From assembly GCF_001552615.1 (NCBI RefSeq), contig NZ_BCRN01000019.1, positions 27,166 through 91,165 on the forward strand: a DNA stretch of 64,000 nt. Direction: 5' to 3'. Source of the stretch: Millisia brevis NBRC 105863 (GTDB taxonomy: Bacteria; Actinomycetota; Actinomycetes; Mycobacteriales; Mycobacteriaceae). The first letter of the stretch is position 1, and every line of letters starts with the position of its first letter. The position numbers and the translations under genes are program-made. The notes beneath the pieces were generated by a model. That model ran no database searches and was not told the DNA's origin. It saw only the letters and a list, made by a program, of their open reading frames with translations. Shown here one piece after another: positions 63,304 to 64,000 of this stretch.

Positions 63304-63633
63304 TCAGTGCGAGGGCGGGATCCGGAACTCGGCGACCTTGCCGTCGACGACCGTGACGAAGGCGGTGCTCTGACCGGTGAATCGGTTGCTCTTCCAGTCG
63401 AACCGGATCTCGGTGACGTCGCCGTCGGTCGCGGCCTCGAGGACGGTCATCCGGGCGTTCATGCCGATCGCGTCGGTCTCCGCCCAGCTGCGGACGCCCG
63501 CGGGACCACTGAGCACACGACCCCAGTCGTTGACCTCGCCGCTGTCGGTGAAGGCCGCGACGAAGGCGTCGTAGTCGGCATCGTTGATCGCGTCCACCAC
63601 CGCTTGGACCGGGGCCGGAACTTCAACAGTCAT
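63304..63633 (-). CDS. SnoaL/NTF2-like domain protein
   Basis: 109 residues from ATG 63633. NTF2-like cone fold: APVQAVVDAINDADYDAFVAAFTDSGEVNDWGRVLSGPAGVRSWAETDAI, then beta strands to FRIPPSH. Such proteins are isomerases, polyketide cyclases or simple binding proteins. Start alternatives exist upstream (63687). Confidence 0.85.
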   Translation of the reverse strand: MTVEVPAPVQAVVDAINDADYDAFVAAFTDSGEVNDWGRVLSGPAGVRSWAETDAIGMNARMTVLEAATDGDVTEIRFDWKSNRFTGQSTAFVTVVDGKVAEFRIPPSH

Positions 63634-63733
63634 ACCCGCGAGGCAACCACCAGCGGTCCGCGCTGTCCAGTGGTTGTCGATGAACATCGTGGTTCTTTCG
63701 GAGCATCCCGGTACGTATTGCGTTTCGTACCGT

Positions 63734-63749
63734 TCGAACGTATGTTCTA
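63734..63749 (+). promoter_or_regulatory. SOS (LexA) box-like sequence
   Basis: TCGAAC-GTAT-GTTCTA agrees with the mycobacterial LexA box TCGAAC-N4-GTTCGA at 11 of 12 positions. It overlaps a -10-like TATGTT (63741-63746) that ends 6 bases before the ATG at 63753. LexA bound here would block the promoter of the downstream gene. Confidence 0.6.
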
Positions 63750-63752
63750 CGT

Positions 63753-64000
63753 ATGACCGCGGCGGCTTCCCTGATCGACACCGATACCGGTGCCGCTCGG
63801 TTGGCGTTGCAACTCGCTGCGGACCGGGCGCATTCGACCGCCGAGTTGGTGGAGATCCTGACCCACAATGCCGCGATCACCGCGTGCGCGGATTACCGGA
63901 ATCTGCAAGCGGCGGCGGCGATCTACGAAGACCTCGACCACACCTACATGGCGACCGTCGACGAGGCCTTGGGATGCGGGCCGGTCGCCTCGATCGAGGA
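63753..64000 (+). CDS. DUF222/HNH-type protein (13E12-like), truncated at right edge
   Basis: Open for 82 codons to the window edge. The start MTAAASLIDTDTGAARL, then LAADRAHSTAELVEILTHNAA and a DYRNLQAAAAIYEDL segment look like the N-terminal helical part of DUF222 proteins, which usually end in an HNH nuclease motif (not visible here). The SOS-like box upstream fits reports that 13E12-family genes are LexA-controlled in mycobacteria. The family call is tentative because only the N-terminus is in the window. Confidence 0.6.
   Translation, partial: MTAAASLIDTDTGAARLALQLAADRAHSTAELVEILTHNAAITACADYRNLQAAAAIYEDLDHTYMATVDEALGCGPVASIE

Overview
The window is GC-rich with strong G/C third-codon bias, short or overlapping gene junctions and many GTG starts. 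It reads as chromosome of a mycolic-acid-producing actinobacterium (order Mycobacteriales, outside Mycobacterium itself; Gordonia or a close relative is my guess, not proven). Supporting genes are an mce operon, hadA/hadB of FAS-II, mgtA, and a dispersed menaquinone cluster ending with menJ. Remembered Mycobacterium tuberculosis gene order (mkl, rplL/J, rplA/K, nusG, secE, trpT, hadBA, rpmG, metT/thrT, yajQ, htpX, grcC, menJ, menG, mgtA, DUF3592, menD, menC, menB, menE) runs through the window in the same relative order, with insertions.

Region 1 (1-7470, minus): an mce lipid-import operon led by its ATPase (mkl, yrbEA, yrbEB, mceA, mceB, mceC, mceD running off the left edge). Region 2 (7.9-19.6 kb): ribosomal and transcription core (rplL, rplJ, rplA, rplK, nusG, secE, rpmG), four tRNAs, hadBA, yajQ, and an insertion of hydrolases at 9.3-13.6 kb. 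Region 3 (19.6-35.2 kb): accessory and transport genes: DyP peroxidase, three MFS/regulator units, an XRE-membrane pair, an ArsR/P1B-4 metal-efflux pair, a taurine/sulfonate-type ABC importer, and a secreted protein with its lipoprotein neighbour. Region 4 (35.4-63.3 kb): htpX, polyprenyl diphosphate synthase and the menaquinone genes menJ, menG, menD, menC, menB and menE, spread among insertions. The last gene (63753 to the right edge) is a truncated DUF222-type gene behind an SOS-box-like sequence.

The most interesting accessory cargo is in two insertions within the menaquinone region. The first (38.8-44.5 kb, between menJ and menG) carries a CHAT protease-STAND NTPase-TPR protein of about 1155 residues, a DUF559/Vsr-like nuclease-fold protein with a palindromic operator candidate, and an amino-acid permease starting 3 nt after the CHAT gene. 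This is a candidate conflict or defence module. The second (50.5-54.4 kb, before menD) carries a tandem-TetR regulator and an atypical ECF-sigma-like gene with an unknown partner. Two paralogous small Cys-rich membrane proteins flank the sigma gene and its partner, which looks like an undescribed regulatory or envelope-sensing locus.

No CRISPR array, insertion sequence, rRNA or replication origin was seen.
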